Positions 1 through 9,377 of a stretch of DNA of 64,000 nucleotides are shown here, piece by piece. A model generated the notes under the pieces. The model was not told the DNA's origin and did no database searches. It saw only the letters and a list, made by a program, of their open reading frames with translations. This DNA comes from Clostridium aciditolerans (lineage in GTDB: Bacteria; Bacillota; Clostridia; Clostridiales; Clostridiaceae). The position numbers and the translations under genes were made by a program. The stretch spans positions 62,001 to 126,000 of the forward strand of contig NZ_JAEEGB010000026.1 in the NCBI RefSeq assembly GCF_016316925.1. Reading direction: 5' to 3'. Numbering within the stretch: the stretch's first letter is position 1; each line of letters starts with the position of its first letter.

Positions 1-1
1 T

Positions 2-2194
2 AAATCAGCAAAACCAGGACAGTTTGTAATAGTAAAGACAGATGTAAAAGGAGAAAGAGTACCTCTTACAATTTGTGATTATGATGCAGAAAAAGGAACT
101 GTTACTATAGTAATTCAAGCTATAGGATGTTCTACAAATAAAATGGTGTCCTTAAATGAAGGAGACTATATTGCTGACTTTGCAGGTCCTTTGGGCCAAC
201 CATCAGAATTTATACATGAAGATATAGAAACCTTAAAGAATAAAAAAATAATATTTGTAGCAGGTGGTGTAGGAGCTGCACCAGTATATCCTCAAGTAAA
301 ATGGTTGAGAGAAAATAACATAGATGTAGAAGTTATAATTGGAGGAAAAACTAAGGAATATCTTCTTCTTATAGATGAAATGAAATCCCTAGGTGCTGTT
401 GTACATACTTGTACAGATGATGGTTCATCAGGTTTTAAAGGCCTTGTAACTAATCTTTTAAAAGATCTTATAGATAAAGGAAATAAATACAGCGAAGTAA
501 TAGCTATCGGACCAATGATTATGATGAAATTTGTAGCTAAGCTTACAAAGGAATATGATATAAAAACAATAGTAAGTTTAAATACACTTATGGTAGACGG
601 AACAGGTATGTGTGGTGCCTGCAGAGTTACAGTAGGTGACTCAACTAAGTTCACTTGTGTTGATGGTCCTGAATTTGATGCTCACTTAGTAGACTTTGAT
701 GAAGCTATGAGAAGACAATCTCTTTACAAGAGTGAAGAAGGAAGAAAACTTATAGCTGAAGAAAAGAAAAAAGGACATACTTGCAGCTGTATGGATGAAA
801 ACAAAAAAACACCAGATAGAATGAAAAGAACACCAATAAGAGAACAAGATCCAAAGGTAAGAGCTAAAAACTTTGATGAAGTTTGTTTAGGCTACAGTAA
901 AGATGAAGCTGTAGAAGAAGCTCATAGATGTTTAAACTGTAAAAAGCCTTTATGTGTTTCAAAGTGTCCTGTATCTATAAATATACCAAACTTTATATCT
1001 AAGGTTAAGGAAGGAAACTTTGAAGAAGCTGCTAAAATAATATCAGAGTCCAGTGCACTTCCAGCAGTATGTGGAAGAGTTTGTCCTCAAGAGAGCCAAT
1101 GCGAAGGTAAATGTGTACTTGGAATAAAAGGTGACGCTGTAGCTATAGGTAAGCTTGAAAGATTTGTAGCAGACTGGTCAAGAGAAAACAATATAGATCT
1201 TTCAGATAGAAAACCTAATAATGGTAAAAGAGTTGCAGTTATAGGTAGCGGTCCTGCAGGACTTACTTGTGCAGGAGATTTGGCTAAATTAGGTTATGAT
1301 GTAACTATATTTGAAGCATTGCACGAAGCTGGCGGAGTTTTAGTTTATGGAATTCCAGAATTCAGACTTCCAAAGGACACTGTAGTTAAGCATGAAGTAG
1401 AAAATGTTAAAAAACTAGGTGTTAAAATAGAAACTAACGTAGTAGTAGGAAGAACTGTTACCGTAGATCAACTTTTAGAGGAAGAAGACTTTGATGCTGT
1501 ATTCATAGGTTCCGGAGCAGGATTGCCAAAGTTCATGGGAATACCAGGAGAAAACTTAAATGGAGTATTCTCAGCTAATGAATTCCTAACAAGAAATAAT
1601 CTTATGAAAGCTTTCAAAGAAAATTATGATACACCTATAAAGGCAGGCAAGAAAGTAGCTGTTGTAGGTGGAGGAAACGTTGCTATGGATGCTGCTAGAA
1701 CAGCATTAAGACTTGGAGCAGAAGTTCATATAGTATATAGAAGATCAGAAGCAGAACTTCCAGCTAGAGTAGAAGAAGTACATCATGCAAAGGAAGAAGG
1801 CGTAATATTTGATGTTCTTACAAACCCTACAGAAATCATAGGTAATGAAAATGGATGGGTTAAAGGCATGAAGTGTGTAAAAATGGAACTTGGCGAAGCA
1901 GATGCATCGGGAAGAAGAAAACCTGTAGTTGTTGAAGGCTCAGAGTTCATATTAGATGTTGACACTGTAATAATGTCTCTTGGAACATCACCAAATCCAT
2001 TGATATCTTCAACTACAAAGGGCTTAGAAATAAATAAGCATAAATGTATAGTAGCAGAAGATGAAACAGGAAAAACTTCAAAGGATGCAGTATATGCAGG
2101 TGGCGACGCTGTAACAGGAGCTGCTACAGTAATACTTGCTATGGGGGCAGGTAAAAAAGCTGCTAAGGCTATAGATGAATATTTCAGCAAATAA
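2..2194 (+). CDS. Fused NADH/ferredoxin:NADP+ oxidoreductase (NfnAB-like), 5' truncated by window edge
   Basis: The reading frame is open from base 2, so the start lies just outside the window; about 730 residues are visible. The N-terminal third is a ferredoxin-NADP reductase-like subunit with a nucleotide-binding AGGVGAAP motif and a [2Fe-2S] cysteine cluster (DGTGMCGACR). The C-terminal two thirds match the GltD/NfnB fold: cysteine-rich motifs CLNCKKPLC and CGRVCPQESQCEGKC, an FAD site VIGSGPAGL and an NAD(P)H site VVGGGNVAMDAA. In clostridia such fusions carry out electron-bifurcating transhydrogenation (NADH + reduced ferredoxin to NADPH). This is a family-based inference; a glutamate-synthase small-subunit or sulfide dehydrogenase label is the main alternative. 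A terminator follows directly. Confidence 0.85.
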   Translation, partial: KSAKPGQFVIVKTDVKGERVPLTICDYDAEKGTVTIVIQAIGCSTNKMVSLNEGDYIADFAGPLGQPSEFIHEDIETLKNKKIIFVAGGVGAAPVYPQVKWLRENNIDVEVIIGGKTKEYLLLIDEMKSLGAVVHTCTDDGSSGFKGLVTNLLKDLIDKGNKYSEVIAIGPMIMMKFVAKLTKEYDIKTIVSLNTLMVDGTGMCGACRVTVGDSTKFTCVDGPEFDAHLVDFDEAMRRQSLYKSEEGRKLIAEEKKKGHTCSCMDENKKTPDRMKRTPIREQDPKVRAKNFDEVCLGYSKDEAVEEAHRCLNCKKPLCVSKCPVSINIPNFISKVKEGNFEEAAKIISESSALPAVCGRVCPQESQCEGKCVLGIKGDAVAIGKLERFVADWSRENNIDLSDRKPNNGKRVAVIGSGPAGLTCAGDLAKLGYDVTIFEALHEAGGVLVYGIPEFRLPKDTVVKHEVENVKKLGVKIETNVVVGRTVTVDQLLEEEDFDAVFIGSGAGLPKFMGIPGENLNGVFSANEFLTRNNLMKAFKENYDTPIKAGKKVAVVGGGNVAMDAARTALRLGAEVHIVYRRSEAELPARVEEVHHAKEEGVIFDVLTNPTEIIGNENGWVKGMKCVKMELGEADASGRRKPVVVEGSEFILDVDTVIMSLGTSPNPLISSTTKGLEINKHKCIVAEDETGKTSKDAVYAGGDAVTGAATVILAMGAGKKAAKAIDEYFSK

Positions 2195-2225
2195 ATTAGT
2201 TGTAAAATAAAAGATTTATTAATAA

Positions 2226-2264
2226 TCCCCAGAAGTTCTTATTGAACCTCTGGGGAACTTTTTA
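2226..2264 (+). terminator. Rho-independent terminator after nfn-like gene
   Basis: A near-perfect inverted repeat (CCCCAGAAGTTC ... GAACCTCTGGGG, one bulge) is followed by a short T-run. It lies about 30 bases after the stop of the oxidoreductase gene. Confidence 0.85.
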
Positions 2265-2342
2265 TCCTTCAAAGCAATTCAAACTATTTTCTATAAGTTA
2301 ACACCGATACTCATTAAAATTATTTCAATGTAAAATCCTGTT

Positions 2343-2371
2343 TTTACATTAAAAAGAATAAGGATTATAAT
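2343..2371 (+). promoter_or_regulatory. Sigma-A promoter for the selenoprotein-like gene
   Basis: TTTACA and TATAAT are separated by 17 bases, about 50 bases upstream of the probable TTG start at 2420. The gene therefore looks independently transcribed. Confidence 0.55.
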
Positions 2372-2419
2372 ATAAAGCATAACTTACATATTTAAATAGT
2401 TAAAAGGAAGTGATACAAT

Positions 2420-2727
2420 TGTTAACTGTCCAAGAGAAAGCAATTAAATACGCCAAAAAAGTTCAAGGCAGCTTTTTAGTTAGAAATCGTACTAATAGCG
2501 TAACTTGTTGATCAGGAACTACGACGAAAGTCACGAGTCTCAGTGTTGAGATTGTAAAAAACTTTAAAAAAGAAGAAATTCATGATGAATATGAATATAA
2601 CGGAGTTAAAATTTACGTGGTAAACAGTTTAATCTTAAAGGAAAATGCTTATATTTTTATGCTTCCTAAGTTTCCATTCATCAAGCCTATTTTTGATGCA
2701 AAAGGAATAGAAATAAAACGATATTAA
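2420..2727 (+). pseudogene. Frameshifted CC/Se-motif small (seleno)protein gene with in-frame Cys-UGA
   Basis: A ribosome binding site (AAGGAA) precedes TTG at 2420, which opens a frame LLTVQEKAIKYAK. This runs into a stop unless one base is added in the A5 run at 2456-2460. After that correction the frame continues KVQGSFLVRN, reaches Cys-UGA at 2506-2511, and then stays open to TAA at 2725 (about 102 residues). The UGA sits as C-U-S-G-T, in the position of the second residue of the CC/CU motif that I recall for the 'CC/Se motif family (seleno)protein'. Just downstream, 2518-2538 can fold into a stem with a GAAA loop starting with G, resembling a bacterial SECIS. The gene may be a true pseudogene, a sequencing error in the homopolymer, or a decoded selenoprotein. 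Family assignment is from memory of the motif. Confidence 0.6.
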
Positions 2728-2733
2728 GTTATA

Positions 2734-3183
2734 CTATACTACCTTTACCATTACTTTTTCTCCATTAATATCCTGTTCTCCATTAAACTTAAATCCGAAT
2801 TTCTGGTATAGATGTAATGCACACTGATTGTCATCATAAAGGCTTAGATAAATTTCATCGCAATGATATAGTTTGACAAGGTGTGCAATTAATGCTTCTA
2901 ACATTATACTTCCAAGTCCTTGTCCTTGAAAGCGCTCATCAATTAAATATCTATCCAGCCACACCCTTCCCTTCTGACCCTCTCCTGGAAAAAATCCATA
3001 CATTGCAAATCCGACCAAAATCCCATCTTGGTAAAGTCCTGCTGGTTGGTAGTAGTTACATTCTACGGCATCTTCCAAACATTGTTTTGTAGATTCCACA
3101 TATGATTTTTGAGGTGTACTTACATCCAAAGCTAAAACCTCTTTTAAGTTCTCTTTTGTAACCGCTCTAATTTCGATATTCAT
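2734..3183 (-). CDS. GNAT family N-acetyltransferase
   Basis: A 149-residue single-domain GNAT protein. The acetyl-CoA binding loop is seen as RFQGQGLGSIMLEAL around residues 85-100, followed by the C-terminal LYQKFGFKFNGE motif typical of the family. The acceptor substrate cannot be told. It starts with ATG after AAGGAGG and lies 38 bases downstream of the ABC exporter genes on the same strand, so it is probably the last gene of that transcript. It is convergent with the selenoprotein-like gene, with only 6 bases between stops. Confidence 0.85.
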   Translation of the reverse strand: MNIEIRAVTKENLKEVLALDVSTPQKSYVESTKQCLEDAVECNYYQPAGLYQDGILVGFAMYGFFPGEGQKGRVWLDRYLIDERFQGQGLGSIMLEALIAHLVKLYHCDEIYLSLYDDNQCALHLYQKFGFKFNGEQDINGEKVMVKVV

Positions 3184-3221
3184 ATATTTCCTCCTTAAGA
3201 CTAGACTGCATTGCAGAAGGA

Positions 3222-5078
3222 TTATACTTCTGCTGCTACCTTATTCGCAAACTGACTATTATAAAGTTTCTCATAAAATCCCTTTTTATCAAGAAGCTCC
3301 TGATGCTTTCCTTGTTCAATGATTGTTCCCTTTTCCATTACTAAAATCAAATCTGCATCACGTATAGTAGACAATCTGTGGGCAATCACAAAGCTAGTTC
3401 TTCCTTGCATCAAATGGTTCATTGCTTTTTGGATTTCTACTTCGGTTCTTGTGTCAACACTGGACGTTGCTTCATCCAGAATCAGAATTGATGGATTGGC
3501 AAGTATAGCTCTTGCAATAGTGAGAAGCTGTTTTTGCCCCTGAGATACATTAGAGCCGTCCTCATCTAAAATTGTTTGATAACCCTGGGGCAAGGTTCGG
3601 ATAAAATGGTCAGCACGAGCAGCCTTTGCTGCAAGTATCACGTCGTTCAAATCCGCATCCAATCGGCTGTAGGCGATATTATCCTGTATGCTGCCGTGAA
3701 AAAGCCATGTATCCTGCAGCACCATTCCAAACATAGTTCTTAGCGAACTACGGCTCAGCTCTTTAATATCTACGCCATCAATAGTAATTCTTCCACCCTG
3801 AGTTTCATAAAACCGCATGAGTAGGTTGACAAGAGTTGTTTTTCCTGCTCCTGTGGGGCCAACAATGGCAATTTTATCTCCAGAATTTAAATTGATATTA
3901 ATATCCTTCATCAGAATATTGTCATTGCTATAACCAAATTCCACATGTTCAAATACAACTTCTCCTTTAGGATTTTTAATAAGCTTACTATTTAACATAT
4001 CTGGAGTTTCTTCTATCTCGTCCATTATTTCAAAAACACGCTCTGCTGATGCTACAGCAGATTGAAGCATATTTATAATATATGAGATTTCTGTCATTGG
4101 CTCAGAGCACATGTCCACATATTGAAGAAATGCCTGAATGCTCCCCAGCGTCATGTTTCCCTGTACTGCGAAAATACCACTGATAACAGCAATGATAACA
4201 TACCCGATTTTTTCTAAAAACCTGATAAATGGAGCAATTGAGTAAGCTGAAAACTGTGCTTTTCTGTTTGCATCATATAATCTCTGATTTATCTTTCTAA
4301 AAGCTTCCAATGAATCCTTTTCTCCACTGAAGGCCTTAATGATAAGCTGCCCTGTAAATGTTTCTTCAATGGTACTGTTTAATTCACCGAGAATTCGCTG
4401 ATTATCTGAAAAATATCCCTCTAGTTTATGTGAGATTCTCGTTGTTACAAGCATGGACACAACAAGCGTTATGATAGCAATTAGTGTAAGAACTGGGCTG
4501 ATTGTCATCATAATAATTATGGCAATTATGATAGTTACTACGGAAGTAATGAGCTGCATCAATCCTTCCTGTAAGCTATCCGCAATTCTCTCCAGGTCAT
4601 TGGTGGCACGACTTAATATGTCACCTTTTTTGTGGGTATCATAATATTTTAGTGGTAAACGATTGAGCTTATCACTTAATTCTTTACGCAGACCCAAGGT
4701 AAGATTTTGTGATACACCTGACATCATATATTGCTCGAAATATTTAAATAGTGAAGTTAAAATGTAGATTATTAGTAAGATTCCAATAATCTCTCCCATT
4801 GTGCTAATATTCACACTGAATTTCACACCGGTTTTCATAGATGCTTTGATGCCGTTATACAGCTGGTCTATAGCTTTTCCCATTACCAAGGGCGCAGCAA
4901 TGATAAGTGAAGAACTGATCATCACTGAAATTAAAATTGCCAAAAACCTGAATTTTTGTTTTGCTAAAAGCTTTATCAAGCGCAGAGTAGTTCTCTTTGC
5001 ATTTTTTGCTCTCTCAATTGAGGTATCTCCAATACCATTATCCTCCATTTTGATTTCCTGGTTTATATTCTCCTTCAT
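3222..5078 (-). CDS. ABC exporter half-transporter (permease-ATPase), partner 2
   Basis: A 618-residue type IV ABC half-transporter of the multidrug/lipid exporter class: about six membrane helices (residues ~45-330), then an ATPase domain with Walker A GPTGAGKTT near residue 405 and Walker B ILILDEATSSVD near 530. The catalytic Glu is present, but the signature is a non-canonical VSQGQ instead of LSGGQ. I place the start at the ATG five codons into the longest frame, because GGAGG sits inside those first codons. It lies 26 bases after the partner gene. The two genes have complementary ATP-site defects, so they should form a heterodimer. The substrate is unknown; drug efflux is usual for the family. 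Confidence 0.9.
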   Translation of the reverse strand: MKENINQEIKMEDNGIGDTSIERAKNAKRTTLRLIKLLAKQKFRFLAILISVMISSSLIIAAPLVMGKAIDQLYNGIKASMKTGVKFSVNISTMGEIIGILLIIYILTSLFKYFEQYMMSGVSQNLTLGLRKELSDKLNRLPLKYYDTHKKGDILSRATNDLERIADSLQEGLMQLITSVVTIIIAIIIMMTISPVLTLIAIITLVVSMLVTTRISHKLEGYFSDNQRILGELNSTIEETFTGQLIIKAFSGEKDSLEAFRKINQRLYDANRKAQFSAYSIAPFIRFLEKIGYVIIAVISGIFAVQGNMTLGSIQAFLQYVDMCSEPMTEISYIINMLQSAVASAERVFEIMDEIEETPDMLNSKLIKNPKGEVVFEHVEFGYSNDNILMKDININLNSGDKIAIVGPTGAGKTTLVNLLMRFYETQGGRITIDGVDIKELSRSSLRTMFGMVLQDTWLFHGSIQDNIAYSRLDADLNDVILAAKAARADHFIRTLPQGYQTILDEDGSNVSQGQKQLLTIARAILANPSILILDEATSSVDTRTEVEIQKAMNHLMQGRTSFVIAHRLSTIRDADLILVMEKGTIIEQGKHQELLDKKGFYEKLYNSQFANKVAAEV

Positions 5079-5104
5079 AGTGACCTCCATTACTGTTAAA
5101 TCTG

Positions 5105-6823
5105 CTAGGCTTCGCTAAGTTGGGAAGCCGCAATCTGTTTATAGACATCACAGCTTTTCATTAATTCCTCATGTCTTCCGATGCCTACAATTTTTCCTTC
5201 ATCTAGTACAATAATTCTATCTGCATCCATTATGGTACTAATGCGCTGTGCCACAATGATGGCGGTGGAACTGCCTATTTCACTTTTTAGTGCTCTTCTA
5301 AGCCTTGCCTCGGTCTTAAAATCAAGAGCAGAAAAGCTGTCATCAAAAATGTATATTTCTGGCTTACGAATCAACGCTCGTGCAATTGACAAACGCTGCT
5401 TTTGACCGCCTGACAGGTTATTGCCGCCCTGTGCAACATGTGAGCCATATCCATTTTCTAGACTAGTAATAAAATCATGAGCCTGAGCTGCCTTCGCAGC
5501 ATGCTCTATCTGATCTTGTGTGGCATCCTTTTTACCATATCTGATATTCTCTTTTATTGTTTCGCTAAAAAGAAATGCTTTCTGAGGAACAAGTCCAATT
5601 TTATCCCGTAGCTCTTTTTGTGATAAATTACTGATGTCTGTGCCGTTTACCATAATACAGCCGCTTTGAACTTCAAAAAATCTCGGAATCAGTTTTGCTA
5701 TCGTTGATTTTCCCGATCCAGTACCTCCTATGATTGCTGTGACTTCTCCTGATTTTGATTCGAAGCTCAAATTACTCAGCACTGGTTCCTCTGCATCAGA
5801 GTATTGAAAGGTAACACTCTGGAACTCAAGATGAGCATATTCTCTTCTTTTCAAATGTTTTGAGCTTCCGTCTGTGATTTCAGGAGCTATAGCAAGTACT
5901 TCATTAATTCTGTCGGCGCAGGCCTGTGCACGGGGAATATACATAAACATCATGACACCCATAATAAGGAAATACAAAATAAGAAAACAGTATTCTGCCA
6001 TAGCCATTATATCGCCAATCTGCATATTACCCTTCACTACTCTTTTTCCGCCAATCCATAGAATACAGACAATCCCCAAATTCATAATCATCATAATCGC
6101 TGGAATCAAAATAGCAATTATTTTATTTACTTTAATAGCATTACCTGCATAATCAGCAGCTGCTGTATCAATTCTGCCTTTTTCATATTTCTCACGATTA
6201 AATGCACGAATAACGCGAATGCCTATAATCGTTTCTCTAAGAATACGATTGATATTATCCATTTTAATTTGCATCAACTTAAAAAGAGGAATAACCTTTT
6301 TTCCTAACAAAAAGGCAATTAACAAAAAGGCAATCATAGTTGTCACAATAATTAGCGCCATTACCTTATCCTTTGCAAAAGCGAGGCACAAGCCTCCTAT
6401 GGCCATGATCGGTGCAGGTAGTAACATTTGAATAAACATTACTGTAGTTTGCCCAATTAAGGTAACATCGCTGGTAGTTCTTGTGATCATGGAAGCCGTG
6501 CCTATTTTATTAAAGTCATTTATGGAAAACTCCTGTGCTTTTATGAACATTGCTTCTCGGATATCCTTTGCAAATCCAGAAGAAAGATTCGCAGACAGCC
6601 GAGAGCCTGCCACAGCAGACGCTGCCGTTAGCTCTACTGTTAGCAGCATGAATACTCCTGTTTTGATAATATATGATATATCTCCTTTTGCCACACCGTT
6701 GTTTACAATTTCAGCGGTAAGTGCTGGAATATATAAGGTACCTAGTGTCTGTAAAAATGTAAACAATAATATAACAATAACTACTTTTTTATAAGGCTCT
6801 AAAAAACGAAACAATCTTAACAT
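5105..6823 (-). CDS. ABC exporter half-transporter (permease-ATPase), partner 1
   Basis: A 572-residue half-transporter with N-terminal membrane helices (~residues 15-290) and an ATPase domain: Walker A GGTGSGKST near residue 366 and a canonical LSGGQ signature near 469. The Walker B reads IYIFDDSFSALD, with Asp where the catalytic Glu normally is. In heterodimeric exporters this marks the subunit that contributes the degenerate ATP site, paired with the odd signature of the next gene. It is first in the operon (exporter 1, exporter 2, GNAT), with a MerR-type promoter upstream and a divergent MerR regulator gene. The operon looks less AT-rich than its neighbours, consistent with transfer. Confidence 0.9.
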   Translation of the reverse strand: MLRLFRFLEPYKKVVIVILLFTFLQTLGTLYIPALTAEIVNNGVAKGDISYIIKTGVFMLLTVELTAASAVAGSRLSANLSSGFAKDIREAMFIKAQEFSINDFNKIGTASMITRTTSDVTLIGQTTVMFIQMLLPAPIMAIGGLCLAFAKDKVMALIIVTTMIAFLLIAFLLGKKVIPLFKLMQIKMDNINRILRETIIGIRVIRAFNREKYEKGRIDTAAADYAGNAIKVNKIIAILIPAIMMIMNLGIVCILWIGGKRVVKGNMQIGDIMAMAEYCFLILYFLIMGVMMFMYIPRAQACADRINEVLAIAPEITDGSSKHLKRREYAHLEFQSVTFQYSDAEEPVLSNLSFESKSGEVTAIIGGTGSGKSTIAKLIPRFFEVQSGCIMVNGTDISNLSQKELRDKIGLVPQKAFLFSETIKENIRYGKKDATQDQIEHAAKAAQAHDFITSLENGYGSHVAQGGNNLSGGQKQRLSIARALIRKPEIYIFDDSFSALDFKTEARLRRALKSEIGSSTAIIVAQRISTIMDADRIIVLDEGKIVGIGRHEELMKSCDVYKQIAASQLSEA

Positions 6824-6863
6824 ATGAATCTCCTTTTTGTTGCATTTGCTTGTTGCTAGTTTT

Positions 6864-6894
6864 ATAATAATGTATAACGTAACCAGATAGTCAA
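6864..6894 (-). promoter_or_regulatory. MerR-type promoter (19-bp spacer) for the ABC exporter operon
   Basis: Reading the minus strand, TTGACT (6894-6889) and TATTAT (6869-6864) are separated by 19 bases. Sigma-A promoters normally have 17; the 19-20 bp spacer is the hallmark of promoters untwisted by MerR activators. It lies between the exporter genes and the divergent merR-like gene. Confidence 0.6.
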
Positions 6895-6909
6895 GAGGAG
6901 ATGTGAATT

Positions 6910-7737
6910 ATGAATAAAAGTTTACATAATTATTTTACAACAGGAGAATTTGCAAAGCTTTGTGGTGTAAATAAAAGAACCCTTTTTCACTATCATGATA
7001 TCGGATTGTTTTGCCCTGCTATCATAGATGAAAATGGGTACCGTTATTATTCCTACCGCCAGTTTGATGTTTTTTTAATCATATCCATACTAAAAGAATT
7101 GAATGTTCCGTTGAAAAAAGTAAAAACATATCTTGATGAAAGAACAGCTGAAAGATTAATTAATTTATCAAAACAAAAAATCACAGAGGTTGATAGGGAA
7201 ATAGAGAAGTTACTTACAATTAAACACTTATTGGAATAAACTATTGTCTTTACAAATAAGGGAATACAGGCAGATTACAATAGAATCATACTAGAGGAGC
7301 AGGAAGAAGAATACATAGTCCGTAGCGCTTTGCTAAAAGAAGAAAGTAATAAGGATTATATAAAATGGATGTTGGAGTTCACTAGCTTTATAAATAGCAC
7401 TCAGTCAAAAGATACTTCTTTTGTAGGTACAATGCTTAGCAAAGAGAATATTGCCAATAGCAATTACAACAATTATTCTTATTTTTTTGCAAAAACAGAT
7501 AACAAACATATCCTCCCCTCAATTGCTTTGAAACCCAAAGGTTTGTATGCCGTCGCTTATCACCGGGGAAGTTATGAAACTACATATAAAACTTATGATA
7601 AACTATTAAATTTTCTTGAAAAAAACCACTTAAGTATGGGTGAATTCGCCTATGAGGAATATCTTTTAGACGAGGTTGCTGTTAAGAGTGAAAATGATTA
7701 TATTACACAAATTACAGTTGCTGTTGAAAAAATGTAA
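6910..7737 (+). pseudogene. MerR-family regulator with GyrI-like effector domain, split by an in-frame TAA
   Basis: One continuous frame of 276 codons carries a single stop (TAA at 7237-7239). Residues 1-70 are a MerR winged helix (TTGEFAKLCGVNKRTLFHYHDIGL). Residues ~75-109 are the dimerisation helix. After the stop the same frame continues without interruption through the linker into a GyrI/SOUL-like ligand-binding domain ending KNHLSMGEFAYEEYLLDE. Length and domain order match BmrR/BltR-like multidrug regulators. The gene is divergent from the ABC exporter operon, so it was probably its activator. What is made now is likely only the 109-residue DNA-binding part, unless the stop is read through or re-initiated downstream (a TTG lies at 7330). 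Confidence 0.8.
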
Positions 7738-7887
7738 GTTAAGAATTGCATAAATTATAAGCAGAGTTATGAATATATCCGCTAGCTAAAAATCCACATA
7801 ATGGCGACTCAATCTTAAGTATCGATAGTAGCTTTGCTTTAAGATAACGTTGGAAAGCTACTTTCAAAGAACAGCTATAAAGAGAAT

Positions 7888-7927
7888 AGGACTATATACA
7901 AATTTATATATAGTCCTAAGGTTTTTT
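7888..7927 (+). terminator. Terminator downstream of the merR-like pseudogene
   Basis: A perfect 11-bp inverted repeat, AGGACTATATA / TATATAGTCCT, is followed by a T-rich run. It ends close to the stop of the convergent transporter gene at 7934. Confidence 0.7.
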
Positions 7928-7933
7928 ATCTTT

Positions 7934-9118
7934 TTATATACCTAAATAATCCTTATCTATAGTTATAATTGCATTGTAATTTGGATACAATTTTTTCAAT
8001 TTAAAATTTATATCTTTTTGTAAGCTAAGTTCTTCACGTTTTGTAAGTCTGTGATCAGCACCAATTACTATATCAAAGATTAAATTCTTATTTTCTCCTT
8101 CACCTACCACTCTAAAATCATGAAAAGATTTTACTATAGGAACAGTTTTCAGTGTCTCTGTAAGTTCTTCTCTGGCCTCTAGTATTTCCTTGTCGTCAGT
8201 ATTGATAGGATCCATATGAATTGCCAAATAAATATCCAAGTCGGTAGATATTTCTTTTTCTGCTCTATCTATGATTTCATGTATTTTAACTATTGGTATA
8301 TTTGAAGGAATCTCAGCATGAATAGATGCAATAATTCTTCCTGGACCATAATTATGTACCAGTAAATCATGAACTCCATTTATATATTCATATTCTAAAA
8401 GCATTTCTTGTATGCTTTCCACAAGCTCCTTTTCTGGTGCAGCACCAAGAAGAGGATCTAAAGTATCTTTTATTAAATTAAAGCCAGCATAAAGAATAAC
8501 TAAAGAAACAACCATACCTATATATCCATCTATAGGCAAAGACGTAAATCTAGAAGCCAAAAGAGCAAGTGCTACTGCTGAAGTAGAAAAAACGTCACTA
8601 ATAGCCTCTACACCTGAGGCTCGAAGTGCAGAAGAATTTATCTTATTTCCTATATCCTTATAAAACCTGCCAAGCCATACTTTAAGAACTATAGATATTA
8701 GCAGCAAAATAAATGGTATAAGAGAAAAACTAACAGGAGCAGGGTTTTTAATTCTATTAAAGGAGCTTTTGACAAACTCATACCCTACCATCATAACTAA
8801 AAATGCCACTATCAATCCTGAAATGTACTCAATTCTACCATGTCCAAAGGGATGTTCTCTATCTGCAGGTTTTCCGGATAACTTAAAGCCGAAAATAGTT
8901 ACAAGTGATGATGCTACATCTGAGAGATTGTTGAAGGCTTCTGCTGTAACTGCAATGCTGTTTACAGCAATTCCCACGGTAAACTTAATGCCAAATAGAG
9001 TCATGTTTATCAATGCCCCCATTATTCCCCCAAGGTATCCATACCTCTCTCTCACTTTTTTACTTTTAGTATCAGAGTAACCTCTTACAAACTTATTTAT
9101 TAAGAAATTAGAAATCAT
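7934..9118 (-). CDS. Cation diffusion facilitator family transporter
   Basis: A 394-residue inner-membrane metal/proton antiporter. About six helices span residues 25-215, with the family metal-site pattern NNLSDVASS in helix 2 and the HPFGHGRIEY loop, followed by a cytoplasmic ferredoxin-like C-terminal domain and an extra C-terminal stretch. The family exports Zn, Mn, Fe or Co; the metal cannot be read from this sequence. The start ATG is preceded by GAGGTG. It is monocistronic, with the gldA terminator region upstream. Confidence 0.9.
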   Translation of the reverse strand: MISNFLINKFVRGYSDTKSKKVRERYGYLGGIMGALINMTLFGIKFTVGIAVNSIAVTAEAFNNLSDVASSLVTIFGFKLSGKPADREHPFGHGRIEYISGLIVAFLVMMVGYEFVKSSFNRIKNPAPVSFSLIPFILLLISIVLKVWLGRFYKDIGNKINSSALRASGVEAISDVFSTSAVALALLASRFTSLPIDGYIGMVVSLVILYAGFNLIKDTLDPLLGAAPEKELVESIQEMLLEYEYINGVHDLLVHNYGPGRIIASIHAEIPSNIPIVKIHEIIDRAEKEISTDLDIYLAIHMDPINTDDKEILEAREELTETLKTVPIVKSFHDFRVVGEGENKNLIFDIVIGADHRLTKREELSLQKDINFKLKKLYPNYNAIITIDKDYLGI

Positions 9119-9285
9119 TGGTACACCTCGTTTAAAATCATTTAGTTACTATTAACTTTTCCCAAAACAATATTAACAATACTATGCAAATTTCTCTAAT
9201 ATATAAGTATAATCTATAGCAACATACACTGTGCTGTAAGGAAAACTCGTCCTTAAAAATAGGCATTTGAAGAATATATTTGCTA

Positions 9286-9330
9286 TAAAAAAGAGCAGTT
9301 TTAATTCCGTTTTTCGGAACAAACCACTCT
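9286..9330 (-). terminator. Terminator of the pdu-gldA operon
   Basis: On the minus strand an AGAGTGGTTT arm with an inner GTTCCG/CGGAAT stem pairs back to AAACTGCTCT and is followed by T6. It lies about 50 bases after the gldA stop and closes the microcompartment operon. Confidence 0.8.
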
Positions 9331-9377
9331 CTGTTTTGAAAATATGTTATATCTAAGCTTTAGGCATCTTTGACTTG

